Assembly: GCA_020633195.1 (NCBI GenBank)
Contig: JACKEC010000026.1
Coordinates: 1 to 64,000, forward strand
DNA length: 64,000 nucleotides
Direction: 5' to 3'
Origin: Sandaracinaceae bacterium
Lineage (GTDB): Bacteria > Myxococcota_A > Polyangia > Polyangiales > Sandaracinaceae
In this document: positions 48,166-57,006 of the stretch, one piece after another
Position numbering within the stretch: position 1 is the first letter of the stretch
How the letters are laid out: every line of letters starts with the position of its first letter
The notes under the pieces: generated by a model
The model's input: the letters and a program-made list of their open reading frames with translations, nothing else
Told to the model about the DNA's origin: nothing
Databases searched by the model: none
Position numbers and translations under genes: made by a program

Positions 48166-49036
48166 CGGGGCAGTGGTCGCTGACCTCGCGGTGGAACGCG
48201 GGGCAGCGGTCGCCCGGCGAGCAGCCGATCGTCTCGCACGGGCCGCGCGCCGCGATCGCGTCGGGCACCTCGCGCGTGAGCACGTGGTCGAGCGCCGAGC
48301 CGCGGCAGCCGTCGCGCCGATCCCAGTAGGACGTGCACGCGAGGCCCTCGGACGCCCACGCGAGCCCGAGCCGGTCGGCGAGCGCCGCGATGGTCACGCG
48401 GTCCGCGTCGCCGGTCGCGTTGAAGTCGCCGAGGACCACGAGCTCGTCCCACGACTCGACGGCCTCCGCGAGGATCGGCTCGAGGCGGCGGAGCTGCTCG
48501 CGCCGGACGTGGGCGAAGTCGCCTCCGGCCTTGAGGTGGACCACGAAGACGCGCACCGCGCGGCCGCCGCCGCGAGGGCGAAGGCGCGCCTCGAGGGTCG
48601 GCTTGCCGCGTCCGTCGATCTGCGTCGCCCCGTGCGTCCGCGCCCACGCGAGCTCGAAGCGCGCGCCGTCGTAGAGCACCCCGACGCGCTGCTCCGGCCC
48701 GCCGCGGTTCGCGACGAAGCGCCACGAGGCGCCGAGGTGGTGGCGCGCGGCGGCCTCGAACGCGGCCGGGTCGGTGATCTCCTGCACCCCCACGATCGGC
48801 GCGTCGAGCTCGCCGAGGATCGCGAACGCGCCCTCCACCTGGCGCGCGTCGCGCGGGAAGTTCTCGATGTTGAAGGTCGCCACGCTCACCTCGCGACGCC
48901 CCCCGCGCCACGCGAGGCACGCGAGCACGAGCGCCGCGAGGACCACGGCTGCGACGCAGCCGAGGCGTCGCCGCCGCAGGTAGGCGAGCCGCGCGGAGAG
49001 GCCGAGGAGCGAGGAGGGTCGAGTCGCGGTCAGCAC
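48149..49036 (-). CDS. Endonuclease/exonuclease/phosphatase-family protein, membrane-anchored
   Basis: A 295-residue EEP-fold protein. A basic stretch (RRRR) and one membrane helix (about 27-42) precede the catalytic domain: ATFNIENF, GVQEI, HLKAGG, GDFNATGD, ALDHV and SDHCPV give the metal-binding Asn, Glu, Asp and the catalytic His. It acts outside the cytoplasm on nucleic acid, phosphoinositides or other phosphodiesters. GTG start at 49036, with TATGGT exactly 6 nt upstream, only 22 bp from the divergent start. Confidence 0.82.
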
Positions 49037-49042
49037 CCAGGC

Positions 49043-49048
49043 ACCATA
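49043..49048 (-). promoter_or_regulatory. Leaderless -10 box TATGGT in a 22-bp divergent spacer
   Basis: TATGGT, 6 nt before the GTG at 49036. The divergent gene uses the overlapping TACGGA (49047-49052), 6 nt before the GTG at 49059. Confidence 0.5.
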
Positions 49049-49058
49049 CGGAGTCTAC

Positions 49059-50033
49059 GTGTCGACCCAAGGACAGGATCCCGGACATCCGTCGCCGACC
49101 TGGGCGCAGCTCGTCCACGCGTGGCGCGATCGCGCGGGCGGCTGGGTGCCCCTCGCCGAGGAGCTGCTCCGCCGGGGCGGCGGCCGGAGCGAGCTGCCCG
49201 ACAACCTCGAGACGATCGAGCGCGGCCTGCGCCGGCTCGCCGCGCGCGGGCACGCCTCCGGCGGACAGTACGGCCGGTGGCTCGAGCGCTTCTTCGGCAC
49301 GCCGCCCGAGATCGAGGGCTGGCTGCGCTGGCTCGGCCAGTACCACTCGCGCTTCGCGGACCTCCCGGTGTCGCTGCGCCGGCGCCAGCTCGAGCACTGG
49401 GATCAGCCCCCGCTCAACGAGGCGGCCGCCGGCGTCTGGCTGGACCTCGGGATGGCCTCGGTGGGGTTTCGCCTCGACGACGAGGCCGTCCTCGGGGCCC
49501 GCCTCGACAGAGCGCGTCGCAAGCTCGACCGCGCCAGCGCCGCCGCGCGCCTCGAGCACGCGCTGCTCCGCGCGCGGGTCGACGACCCGGACGGCGCCTG
49601 GCTCGACGCGGCGGCCGCGGGCCTCGACGACCCCGCCCTCGGGGTCGAGGACGCGGCCTGCTACCGCGCGCGGCACGTCGACGCGACGGCGTATCGACGG
49701 ATGCGGGAGGGCGCGAGCTTCGCGGAGGGCCGCGCGCTCTACGCGAGCATCCCGGCGGACACCGCGATCCCGTTCGTCGACTTCCGGCGCGCGCTCGGCC
49801 TCGCGTACTGCGACTGGAAGGCGGGGGACGTGGACGCCGGGCTGCGCGCGGCGCTCGCCGCGGCCGACCACGCCGGCGACGGCGGCTACGTGCGGCTGCG
49901 CGCGATGGCGTTCAACCTCGCGAGCCGCATCGCGACGGGCGATCGCGCCGCCGAGCTCGCGGACCGCGCGCGGGTGCTCTCGGAGCGCCTCGAGGACGAG
50001 GAGCTGCGCGCGCGGGTGGAGCGACCGCGATGA
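49059..50033 (+). CDS. Helical protein of unknown function
   Basis: A 324-residue, mostly helical protein, rich in Arg, Leu, Ala and Asp, without signal peptide or membrane segment. Residues about 130-310 look like degenerate TPR or SEL1-type helical pairs (WLDLGMASVGFRLDDEAVLGARLDRARRKL; LYASIPADTAIPF). No catalytic motif seen. The GTG start is supported by a very short divergent spacer. Its TGA overlaps the next ATG (ATGA), so it is translated together with the fusion enzyme, a sign of a shared role. Confidence 0.55.
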   Translation: MSTQGQDPGHPSPTWAQLVHAWRDRAGGWVPLAEELLRRGGGRSELPDNLETIERGLRRLAARGHASGGQYGRWLERFFGTPPEIEGWLRWLGQYHSRFADLPVSLRRRQLEHWDQPPLNEAAAGVWLDLGMASVGFRLDDEAVLGARLDRARRKLDRASAAARLEHALLRARVDDPDGAWLDAAAAGLDDPALGVEDAACYRARHVDATAYRRMREGASFAEGRALYASIPADTAIPFVDFRRALGLAYCDWKAGDVDAGLRAALAAADHAGDGGYVRLRAMAFNLASRIATGDRAAELADRARVLSERLEDEELRARVERPR

Positions 50034-51721
50034 CGCCGCGGAGCATCGGGTTGGGCGCGATGCGCCTGTCGACGGCGCCGGACCGGCCGAGCGAGGAGGC
50101 GGCGCTCGAGCTCCTCGGCGCCGCGATCGAGGCGGGCGTGACCCTCCTCGACACCGCGCACGCCTATGGCCTCGACGACGGCGACCTCGGCGCCAACGAG
50201 CGCCTCGTCGGACGCGCGTGGCGCGAGGGCGTGGAGATCGTCACCAAGGTCGGCATGCGCCGGCCGAAGGGGCGCTGGGCCCCCGACGGACGGAAGAAGA
50301 CGCTCCTCGCGCACGCCGAGGCGAGCGCCGAGGCGCTCGGTCGGGTCCCCGACGCGGTGCTCCTCCACGCGCTCGATCCGTCCACCGCGCTCGAGACCTC
50401 CGCCCGCGCGCTCCGCGAGATCCTCGACCGCGGCCTCGCCCGCGCGGTCGGCGTCTCGAACGTCCGCCTCGGCGAGCTCGACCGGCTCCGCGCCGAGGCG
50501 CCGGTGTCGATCGTCGAGGTCGCGGTGAGCCCCTTCGACGACGACGCGGTCCGCGGCGGGGTGGTCGAGCGCTGCCTGCAGGACGGGCTGCGGGTCCTCG
50601 CGCACTCGCCGCTCGGCGGACCCAAGCGCGCGCCGCGGCTCGGGCGCCACGCCGTCCTCGGGCCGATCGCGACGGCGCACCACGCGAGCCCGGGCACGAT
50701 CGCGCTGGCGTGGCTGTACGGGATCCACCCGCGCCTCGTCCCGATCCCCGGCGCCCGCCGCCTCGAGACGGCGCTCGCCGCGGCGCGCGCGCCTCGGATC
50801 GAGCTGTCCCACGAGGAGCGCGCCCGCCTCGACGGCGCGTTCGCGGTCGGCCGGTTGCTGCGCGTGGCGAGCGAGGACCGCCGCCCCGAGCACCCCCACG
50901 CGGAGGTGGTGCTGCTCATGGGCATCCCCGGCGCGGGCAAGAGCACGGCGGCGCGCCGGTGGGTCGAGCGCGGCTACGAGCGCCTCAGCCGCGACGAGCG
51001 CGGCGGCACCCTCAAGGGCCTCGCGGAGGTGCTCGGCGAGCGCCTCCGCGACGGCGCCGAGCGCGTCGTGATGGACAACACCTACGCGACCCGCGCGCAG
51101 CGCAACCTCGTCATCGATACGGCTTGGCGACACGGCGCGGCGGTGCGCTGCGAGCACCTCGACACGCCGATCGCGGAGGCTCAGATCAACGCCGTCGATC
51201 GGATGCTGAGCCGCCACGGCGCCCTGCTCGACCCGGCCGGGATCGCCGTGGCCAACAAGACCGACCCGAACATCTTCCCGCCGCAGGTGCAATTTCGTTT
51301 TCGCGATGCGATGGAGCCACCGACGGAGGACGAGGGCTTCACGCACGTCGAGACGGTGCCCTTCGTGCGCGCCGCCGAGCTCGACCACGACCGCGCCGGC
51401 GTCGTGTGCGACGTGGACGCGCTCGACGCGATCGGGGCGACGGAGGGCCCCGTCCTCGTGCTCGCGTGGCTGCCCGGCGCGAGCGACGCGGACGTCGCGG
51501 CGGCGCGCGCGCGGGTCCCCGAGGCCTACGCGCTCGGGGTCTGCGTCCACCCCGCGGGGCCGCCCGTCTGCTGGTGTCGCCGCCCGCTCCCGGGGCTGGT
51601 CGTGGAGTGGATGCGGCGTGAGCGCGTCGATCCCGCGCGGAGCCGCTACGTCGGCGCCTCGGCGGCGGACGCCACCCTCGCCGAGCGCCTCGGCATCCCG
51701 TACACCGACGCATCCCGCTGA
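50030..51721 (+). CDS. Aldo/keto reductase-polynucleotide-kinase-like-HAD fusion
   Basis: A 563-residue protein with three parts. Residues 1-270: an aldo/keto reductase with the full tetrad Asp41, Tyr46, Lys73, His113 and the NADPH-binding region near SNVRLGEL and PGARRLE. Residues 290-430: a P-loop kinase like the polynucleotide-kinase family, with Walker A GIPGAGKS (298-305), RDERGG and MDNTYATRAQRN (DNT-x3-R). Residues 455-560: a HAD-like domain with DVD (461-463) in motif I and CWCRRPLPG (514-522), which recalls the zinc-binding C-x-CRKPxPG of GmhB-type phosphatases; motif I is degenerate (DVDAL), so phosphatase activity is uncertain. It is translationally coupled to the gene before it. 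The fused kinase and HAD parts suggest a sugar or nucleic-acid 5'-OH/3'-phosphate substrate. Confidence 0.75.
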   Translation: MTPRSIGLGAMRLSTAPDRPSEEAALELLGAAIEAGVTLLDTAHAYGLDDGDLGANERLVGRAWREGVEIVTKVGMRRPKGRWAPDGRKKTLLAHAEASAEALGRVPDAVLLHALDPSTALETSARALREILDRGLARAVGVSNVRLGELDRLRAEAPVSIVEVAVSPFDDDAVRGGVVERCLQDGLRVLAHSPLGGPKRAPRLGRHAVLGPIATAHHASPGTIALAWLYGIHPRLVPIPGARRLETALAAARAPRIELSHEERARLDGAFAVGRLLRVASEDRRPEHPHAEVVLLMGIPGAGKSTAARRWVERGYERLSRDERGGTLKGLAEVLGERLRDGAERVVMDNTYATRAQRNLVIDTAWRHGAAVRCEHLDTPIAEAQINAVDRMLSRHGALLDPAGIAVANKTDPNIFPPQVQFRFRDAMEPPTEDEGFTHVETVPFVRAAELDHDRAGVVCDVDALDAIGATEGPVLVLAWLPGASDADVAAARARVPEAYALGVCVHPAGPPVCWCRRPLPGLVVEWMRRERVDPARSRYVGASAADATLAERLGIPYTDASR

Positions 51722-51745
51722 CGGATTGCGTATCCTTCGGGGAGC

Positions 51746-52390
51746 GTGGGCGCGCTGCTCTTCATCGTCCTGTTCGGCTCGGCCGCGATCGGCCTGCTCC
51801 TCTGGGGTGGGGCGGGGTGGTCTCGACGACGGACCGCGCGACGCCTCCTCCGCCAGCCGCCCTCGCCGATCGGGGGCCTCCGCCAGGACGAGCTCGTCCG
51901 GATCGAGGGCAACGTCGCGATCGACGACACGCTCCTGCGCTCCCCGATCGAGGGCCGCCCGTGCGTCGGCTACTACCTCGGCGTCGACTACTTCGACGGC
52001 TCGCGCCACCACGTCCCGCAGTGGTTCCCCGTCACCGAGGAGACGGTCGTGGTGCCCTTCCGCGTGATCGGCGACGACGGCAGCGTGGTCGAGATCGACG
52101 CGAACCGGTTCGACATCGAGCTCCACTTCGTCGAGGGCGGCCGCGTCCTCGACCCGCCGGCCGACCGCGTCCGCCCCGTCCTGCGCCGGGACGGCGCGAC
52201 GCGCTTCGCGGACGGCCGGAACCTCGCGTACGTCGAGGTGGTGATCGAGCCGGGGGCGCGGGTGTCGCTCGTCGGACGCGTGCTGCGCCCGGCGAGCGCG
52301 GGCGGCGGCGCCTACCGGAGCTCGACGCGCGGGGCCGCGCTCGGGCCGCTCGGCGCCGAGGCGCCGATCCGCCTCGATCTCGCCTCGTGA
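51746..52390 (+). CDS. Membrane-anchored GIDE-like protein
   Basis: A 214-residue protein with a single N-terminal membrane helix and a beta-rich domain (about 50-200). The sequence LLRSPIEGRPCVGYYLGVDYF...HHVPQWFPVTEETVVVPFRV matches the pattern of GIDE/MULAN-type (BAM) domains, which in eukaryotes sit in mitochondrial ubiquitin ligases; bacterial members are of unknown role. GTG start with TATCCT 9 nt upstream. Confidence 0.6.
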   Translation: MGALLFIVLFGSAAIGLLLWGGAGWSRRRTARRLLRQPPSPIGGLRQDELVRIEGNVAIDDTLLRSPIEGRPCVGYYLGVDYFDGSRHHVPQWFPVTEETVVVPFRVIGDDGSVVEIDANRFDIELHFVEGGRVLDPPADRVRPVLRRDGATRFADGRNLAYVEVVIEPGARVSLVGRVLRPASAGGGAYRSSTRGAALGPLGAEAPIRLDLAS

Positions 52391-52520
52391 CGCCAAAGTT
52401 GGTCGAGCAAGGGTTGCTCGATCGCGCGGCGGTTGCTCGTGGGTGATCCGCGGAACACGCGCTCGCTACGGTGGAACGGGCCTTGCGCTGTGCCTCCTCA
52501 ACGCACCGGAGGAGAAAGCA

Positions 52521-52937
52521 ATGCTCGGAGGACTCATCACCATCGCGGGCGGCCTCATCGCCGCCTCGAATCTCATCGTCAGCCGCCTTCCCAACGCGAA
52601 GGAGATGCTGGACAAGCTCAGCCCCTACCAGGGCTGGATCGGGGTCGTCATGTTCGGCTGGGGCATCTGGGAGACCATCTCCTGCGTCCTCGGCATCAGC
52701 CTGCTCGCCGCCGCGCCCCTGACCTGGGTGTTCTGGCTCTGCGTCGCGCTCGCCGACCTGTTCGTCGGGTTCCTGCTCGGGTTCGGGCTCATCACCAAGT
52801 ACGCGCTGAGCAAGAACGAGGACGCCATGCAGAAGGGCACGCGCATCCGCGCGAAGATCGCGCCCTTCCAAGGCCTGCTCGGCCTCTTCGCGGTCGTGAT
52901 GGGCGCGCTCTACCTGGTCTGGCTCGTCGTGCTCTGA
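52521..52937 (+). CDS. Small multi-pass membrane protein, unknown
   Basis: A 138-residue protein with four hydrophobic segments (about 1-20, 35-55, 58-92, 115-138) and conserved-looking PYQGW and PFQGL loops after helices 1 and 3, suggesting an internal duplication. The ATG at 52521 follows GGAGGAG by 6 nt; longer in-frame starts upstream have no such site. Function unknown. Confidence 0.6.
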   Translation: MLGGLITIAGGLIAASNLIVSRLPNAKEMLDKLSPYQGWIGVVMFGWGIWETISCVLGISLLAAAPLTWVFWLCVALADLFVGFLLGFGLITKYALSKNEDAMQKGTRIRAKIAPFQGLLGLFAVVMGALYLVWLVVL

Positions 52938-52967
52938 AGCCGCACCCGTCGAATCGATCCGCATCGA

Positions 52968-52996
52968 GCGAGGGCGCGTCTTCGGACGCCCCTCGC
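52968..52996. terminator. GC hairpin with TTCG loop between convergent genes
   Basis: Arms GCGAGGG-C-GCGTC and GACGC-CCCTCGC (one bulged C) around a TTCG tetraloop, 31 bp after the stop of the small membrane protein. There is no T-run, but such stable hairpins could end transcription in GC-rich genomes. Confidence 0.45.
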
Positions 52997-53004
52997 GCTC
53001 CCCA

Positions 53005-53040
53005 CTGAGATCCTCCGACGCTTCGTGTCGTCGGACTCAG
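53005..53040. terminator. Bulged hairpin overlapping the stop of the heme-motif gene
   Basis: CTGAG, 4-nt bulge, TCCGACG, 8-nt loop, CGTCGGA, CTCAG. The right arm contains the TGA stop of the minus-strand gene. It could act in either direction. Confidence 0.4.
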
Positions 53041-53972
53041 TCGTCGTTGGCGCCGTTGCGGATCCAGGTCTCGATCGCTTCGACGCGCGCTTCGCTCAGG
53101 TAGTTGCCCGCCATCGGCATCCGTGAGCCGCACACGCGGCCCGCTGGCCCAGAGCCGCGCAGCTTCAGGATCAGGAGGGACTGCGCCGGGTTCTCGTCGT
53201 CGATCGGCTCGCCCGGCACCACGCGCTGCGCGCCCGAGTCGCCGCACAGCCGACCCCTCGCGCCCGAGCGTAGCGCCGCGAGGGCGACCGCCGAGGTGCT
53301 CATGTCCAGCGCGCCCGCCGCCGTCGCCGCGTCGTGGCAGTCCGAGAAGGCGCACGAGCGCTCGATGATACGCGGGTAGATCTCGCTCCACCGAGGCTCG
53401 ACCGGCGTCGTCTCGATCGTGGAGTGCGTCTCGCCGACGGAGTTCTCGTTGCCGTCGTTCCGCATCAGGGTGCGCTCGACCACCGGGGCGTCGCAGGCGA
53501 GCCAGTTGCGGAGGATCGCGCGCCCCTCGTCGCTCTCCACCGACGGCAGCGGCGGCCCCTCGCGCTCCCCCTCGGGGACGCGCTGGTAGAGGCTCTCGGT
53601 CGGCGGCCCGTTCGCCGTCTCGGGAGGCGGCATCGCGCCGCTCTGGACCTGCCCGTAGACGAGGTGCCTCAGGAAGTAGAGGTTCTCGCTCGCGCGCCGC
53701 AGCCGCGACAGCTCGGCTTCGTTGACGTCGGGCGTCTGCGACGCGAGGCGCACGTCGAACTCGAGCCCGCGCGGCGCGCCGTTGCGATCGTCCGCCTCGA
53801 CGCCCTCGCCGTGACACCGGATGCATCCGTCGATCACGAGCGCCTGCCCCTCGAACGCCGGCACGCCGTCGTCGTAGACCAGCGCGTGCGCGGCCGACTC
53901 GTCGCAGACGCCCAGATCGGGCTCGCACCCGAGCGAGAGCAGCAGGGTCGAAGAGAGGGCCAAGCGCTTCAT
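53037..53972 (-). CDS. Lipoprotein with c-type heme motifs
   Basis: A 311-residue lipoprotein (LLSLGC, Cys16). It has one CxxCH heme site, CIRCH (50-54), and one expanded site, CAFSDCH (207-213, CX4CH), each followed by a possible Met ligand (MPPP at 114; MPMAG near 288). The pattern resembles the planctomycete-type cytochrome C domains and 'DUF1549-like' proteins that accompany DUF1592/DUF1552 genes. It probably transfers electrons in the periplasm. It is encoded just upstream of, and divergent from, the following cluster. Confidence 0.7.
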   Translation of the reverse strand: MKRLALSSTLLLSLGCEPDLGVCDESAAHALVYDDGVPAFEGQALVIDGCIRCHGEGVEADDRNGAPRGLEFDVRLASQTPDVNEAELSRLRRASENLYFLRHLVYGQVQSGAMPPPETANGPPTESLYQRVPEGEREGPPLPSVESDEGRAILRNWLACDAPVVERTLMRNDGNENSVGETHSTIETTPVEPRWSEIYPRIIERSCAFSDCHDAATAAGALDMSTSAVALAALRSGARGRLCGDSGAQRVVPGEPIDDENPAQSLLILKLRGSGPAGRVCGSRMPMAGNYLSEARVEAIETWIRNGANDD

Positions 53973-54117
53973 CGGCGCGAAGCCTGTCCGCTCGATCGCC
54001 TCGCCGCCAGTCCGGTCCGCGCGTGAATCCGCTCAGGTTGTCCAAGGCACACCGAGGCCGTCGTGCTCGCTCGGGGAGGCGGCGCCCGAACCGCGATCGG
54101 GCTATGGCACGCGCGAC

Positions 54118-55323
54118 ATGACTCGGACGATCGCGCTCGCGCTGGGGCTGCTCGCCCTCGTCGCCCCCGCCTTCGCCTCGGCCCAGCGGCTCGGGCTCGA
54201 GCCGTTCTCCGGCCCGCGCAACCGACAGGTCCGTGCCGCCGTGCGCGACGCGCTCGAGGCGCGCGTGGACGCCGTGGTGGACGTCGACGCGGGGGAGCTC
54301 GGCGACGTCGACGGCGTCGTCCGCGGCGAGACGTCGGGCCGCCGGGCGACCCCGCGGCTGGCCCTCACCCTCGTCGATCGCGAGGGCACCACCCGCGCCA
54401 CCGAGACGGTGCGCATCCCGAGCGGCCGGCGCGCGTCCCGCGCGATCGCCTCCGCCGTCGCGTCGCTCCTCGAGAGCGCTGGCGACCTCGCCCCGGCGCC
54501 CGCCGTCGTCGAGCCCGAGCCTTCGCGCCGCGAGCCCACGCCGCGCGCCGAGGTGGTCGAGCGCGACGACCCCGCGCCGCCTCCGTCGACCTCGAGCTCG
54601 AGCGGGTCCGCGGCCCGGCCGTACCTGCACCTGCTCGCCGGGATCTCGCTCCGCAACCGCGACCTCACCGTGTCGCTGTCGAGCGGCCGCCTCGTGCACA
54701 CGGTCCCGCTCCTGCCCGAGGTGCTCGCGGAGCTCCGGGTGCTGCCCCTCGTCGGCGCGGGCGATCCGCTGCTCACGGGACTGCAGGCGCGCGTCCGCTT
54801 CGCCTACGCGCTCTTCTTCGAGTCCGAGACGCCCTCGTCGCAGGTCATCGGCGGTGCCGCGTGGAGCCTCGAGGGCGATCTCGGCTGGCTCGTCCCGCTC
54901 GACGACGCGGGCATCGTCGAGCTCGGCCCGCGGCTCGGCGGGGGCTTCGGCAGCTACGGCCTCGACGACAACGCGTTCGTGCCGACGGTGGAGTACGGCA
55001 GCTTCGAAGCGCGCGCCGCGACGCGCCTCCACGCCATCGACGAGGAGCTCGTGATCCGCGCCGAGGCGGGCTACCGCCTCGCCCTCGGGAGCGGCGCGCT
55101 CGCGGAGAATTTCGGCTCGCCGATCGGGCACGGGCTCGTCGTCGAGGGCGGCCTCGAAGGAATCTTCCCCTTGGACGAGAACGTCGCGCTGAGCTGGCTC
55201 GCGGCCGTCGAATGGCAACACGTGTGGCTCTCGTTCGAAGGAACGGGGGCTCAAGAGCTCGCGGCCGGCGGTGAGGAGCGCTTCATCCGCGGTCGCTTCG
55301 CGATCGGGATCGCGCTTCGGTGA
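54118..55323 (+). CDS. Exported protein, possible outer-membrane barrel
   Basis: A 401-residue protein. Signal peptide residues 1-22 (FASAQ). An N-terminal mixed domain (25-125) and a Pro/Ser-rich linker (130-165) lead to a strand-rich C-terminal half (about 170-400) with alternating hydrophobics and a terminal RFAIGIALR, suggestive of a barrel closed by an aromatic or hydrophobic C-terminal strand. TATGGC lies 9 nt before the ATG. I recognise no family. Confidence 0.55.
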   Translation: MTRTIALALGLLALVAPAFASAQRLGLEPFSGPRNRQVRAAVRDALEARVDAVVDVDAGELGDVDGVVRGETSGRRATPRLALTLVDREGTTRATETVRIPSGRRASRAIASAVASLLESAGDLAPAPAVVEPEPSRREPTPRAEVVERDDPAPPPSTSSSSGSAARPYLHLLAGISLRNRDLTVSLSSGRLVHTVPLLPEVLAELRVLPLVGAGDPLLTGLQARVRFAYALFFESETPSSQVIGGAAWSLEGDLGWLVPLDDAGIVELGPRLGGGFGSYGLDDNAFVPTVEYGSFEARAATRLHAIDEELVIRAEAGYRLALGSGALAENFGSPIGHGLVVEGGLEGIFPLDENVALSWLAAVEWQHVWLSFEGTGAQELAAGGEERFIRGRFAIGIALR

Positions 55324-55359
55324 TTTCCCCCACAGTGAGTCGTGCTAGTTAGAACCGTG

Positions 55360-57006
55360 ATGCGCTCCTCGATGTGCGCCCGGCTGCCCCTGATCCTGCT
55401 CTGTGTCGGTGTCTACGGCGCCTCGTCGACCGGATGCCGCGGAGAGGTCTACGAGGACGGCCCCGATCGCCCCGGCCGCGCGCTGCGCTGCGGACCCGGG
55501 GACGCGCTCCCCGCCGAGGCGCCGCTGCGCCGGCTCAGCGAGCGCGAGTACCTGAGCTCGGTGCGCGATCTGTTCAGCCCGCTGTCGGTGCCCGAGGTGG
55601 CGTTCCCGGAGACCGTGGCGCGCGGCCGCTTCGACACGGGCGCCGAGGACCAGGTGGTCTCGCCGCTCTGGGTCGCGCGCAGCCAGGCGAACGCCGAGAC
55701 GATCGCCGAGAGCGCCGTCGGCGATCGCGGGTGGATGGGCTGCGGCGCGCGCGACGCCGTCACCTGCGCGCACGAGGTGCTGCCCGACCTGTTCGCGCGG
55801 GCGTTCCGCCGCCCCCTCGAGGACCCGGAGCGCGCCGCGCTCACGACCTTCTACGACACCAACCAGGCGGAGTTCGGCGAGGCCGACGCGCTGCGCATGG
55901 CGATCGAGGCGCTGCTCATCTCGCCCGACTTCCTGTACCGCCCCGAGATGCTCGGCGCGGGCGACGCGCCCGAGGGCTTCGTCACGCTCAGCGACCACGA
56001 GCTGGCCACGCGGCTCTCCTACATGATCTGGGGCACGATCCCCGACGCGGAGCTGCGCCGCGCCGCCGACGCGGGCGAGCTCTCGGACGGCGCCGCGGTC
56101 GAGTCGCAGGTGCGCCGCATGCTCGTCGACCCGCGCGCCCGCCAGACCACGGGCGCGTTCTTCGAGCAGTGGCTCGAGCTCGCGCGCCTCGAGACGGCCA
56201 GCTCCGACTCCTTCCCCGAGTTCGATCCGGCGATGCGCTCCGATCTGCGCGCGTCGGTCCTGCGCTTCACCGAGGACGCGTTCTGGGAGCAGCGCTCCTA
56301 CGACCAGCTCATGGGCGGCTCGTACGGCTACGTGAACGACCGCCTCGCGCCCGCCTTCAACGTCGCGCCGCCGGGCACCGAGGAGCTGACCCGCGTGGAC
56401 CTCGACCCCGCGCAGCGCTCCGGGATCCTGACGCAGCCGGGCTGGCTCGCGTCGAGCACCCACGGCGTGGCGCACTCGCCGATCGTCCGCGGGCTCTTCG
56501 TCGTGCGCAACGTGCTTTGCGGCACCATCGACCCGCCGCCCGCCGACGTGAACACGATGCTCCCCGAGGACCTGCCGACCGAGATCCGGACGACGCGCGA
56601 GCTCATCGAGCTGACGCACGGGACGACCGAGTGCGCGACCTGCCACGCGCGCATCGACGGCGCGGGCTTCGCCTTCGAGCGCTACGACGCGATCGGGCGC
56701 TACCGCACGATGGAGAACGGCGTCGAGGTCGACCCGAGCGGCGTCGTGCTCGGCGCCGGCGACGCGAACGGCACGTACCCGAGCGCGCTCGAGATGATCG
56801 ACGCCTTCAGCGACTCGGACCGCGTGCGCGAGTGCATGGTCCGCCAGATGTACCGCTTCACGATGGGCCGCCGTGACCAGGAGGGCGACGCCTGCCAGGT
56901 CCGCGACCTGTCCGACGCCTTCGGCGAGCACCGCGACACGACCGAGCTGTTGGTGGCGATCGCGACGAGCCCGTCGTTCCGCTACCGACCGGAGGTGACC
57001 GAATGA
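55360..57006 (+). CDS. DUF1592-type lipoprotein with c-type heme motif
   Basis: A 548-residue exported protein. It shows the order of domains known as DUF1595 (about 130-195), DUF1592 (200-335), DUF1588 (345-450) and DUF1585 (470-545), seen in planctomycete and myxobacterial surface proteins. A heme motif, CATCH (Cys425, Cys428, His429), lies in the DUF1588 part. N-terminal STGC (Cys26) is a weak lipobox. The catalytic role is unknown. The ATG at 55360 was chosen because it starts the signal sequence; GTGs at 55342 and 55357 are possible. It overlaps the next gene by ATGA. Confidence 0.8.
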   Translation: MRSSMCARLPLILLCVGVYGASSTGCRGEVYEDGPDRPGRALRCGPGDALPAEAPLRRLSEREYLSSVRDLFSPLSVPEVAFPETVARGRFDTGAEDQVVSPLWVARSQANAETIAESAVGDRGWMGCGARDAVTCAHEVLPDLFARAFRRPLEDPERAALTTFYDTNQAEFGEADALRMAIEALLISPDFLYRPEMLGAGDAPEGFVTLSDHELATRLSYMIWGTIPDAELRRAADAGELSDGAAVESQVRRMLVDPRARQTTGAFFEQWLELARLETASSDSFPEFDPAMRSDLRASVLRFTEDAFWEQRSYDQLMGGSYGYVNDRLAPAFNVAPPGTEELTRVDLDPAQRSGILTQPGWLASSTHGVAHSPIVRGLFVVRNVLCGTIDPPPADVNTMLPEDLPTEIRTTRELIELTHGTTECATCHARIDGAGFAFERYDAIGRYRTMENGVEVDPSGVVLGAGDANGTYPSALEMIDAFSDSDRVRECMVRQMYRFTMGRRDQEGDACQVRDLSDAFGEHRDTTELLVAIATSPSFRYRPEVTE

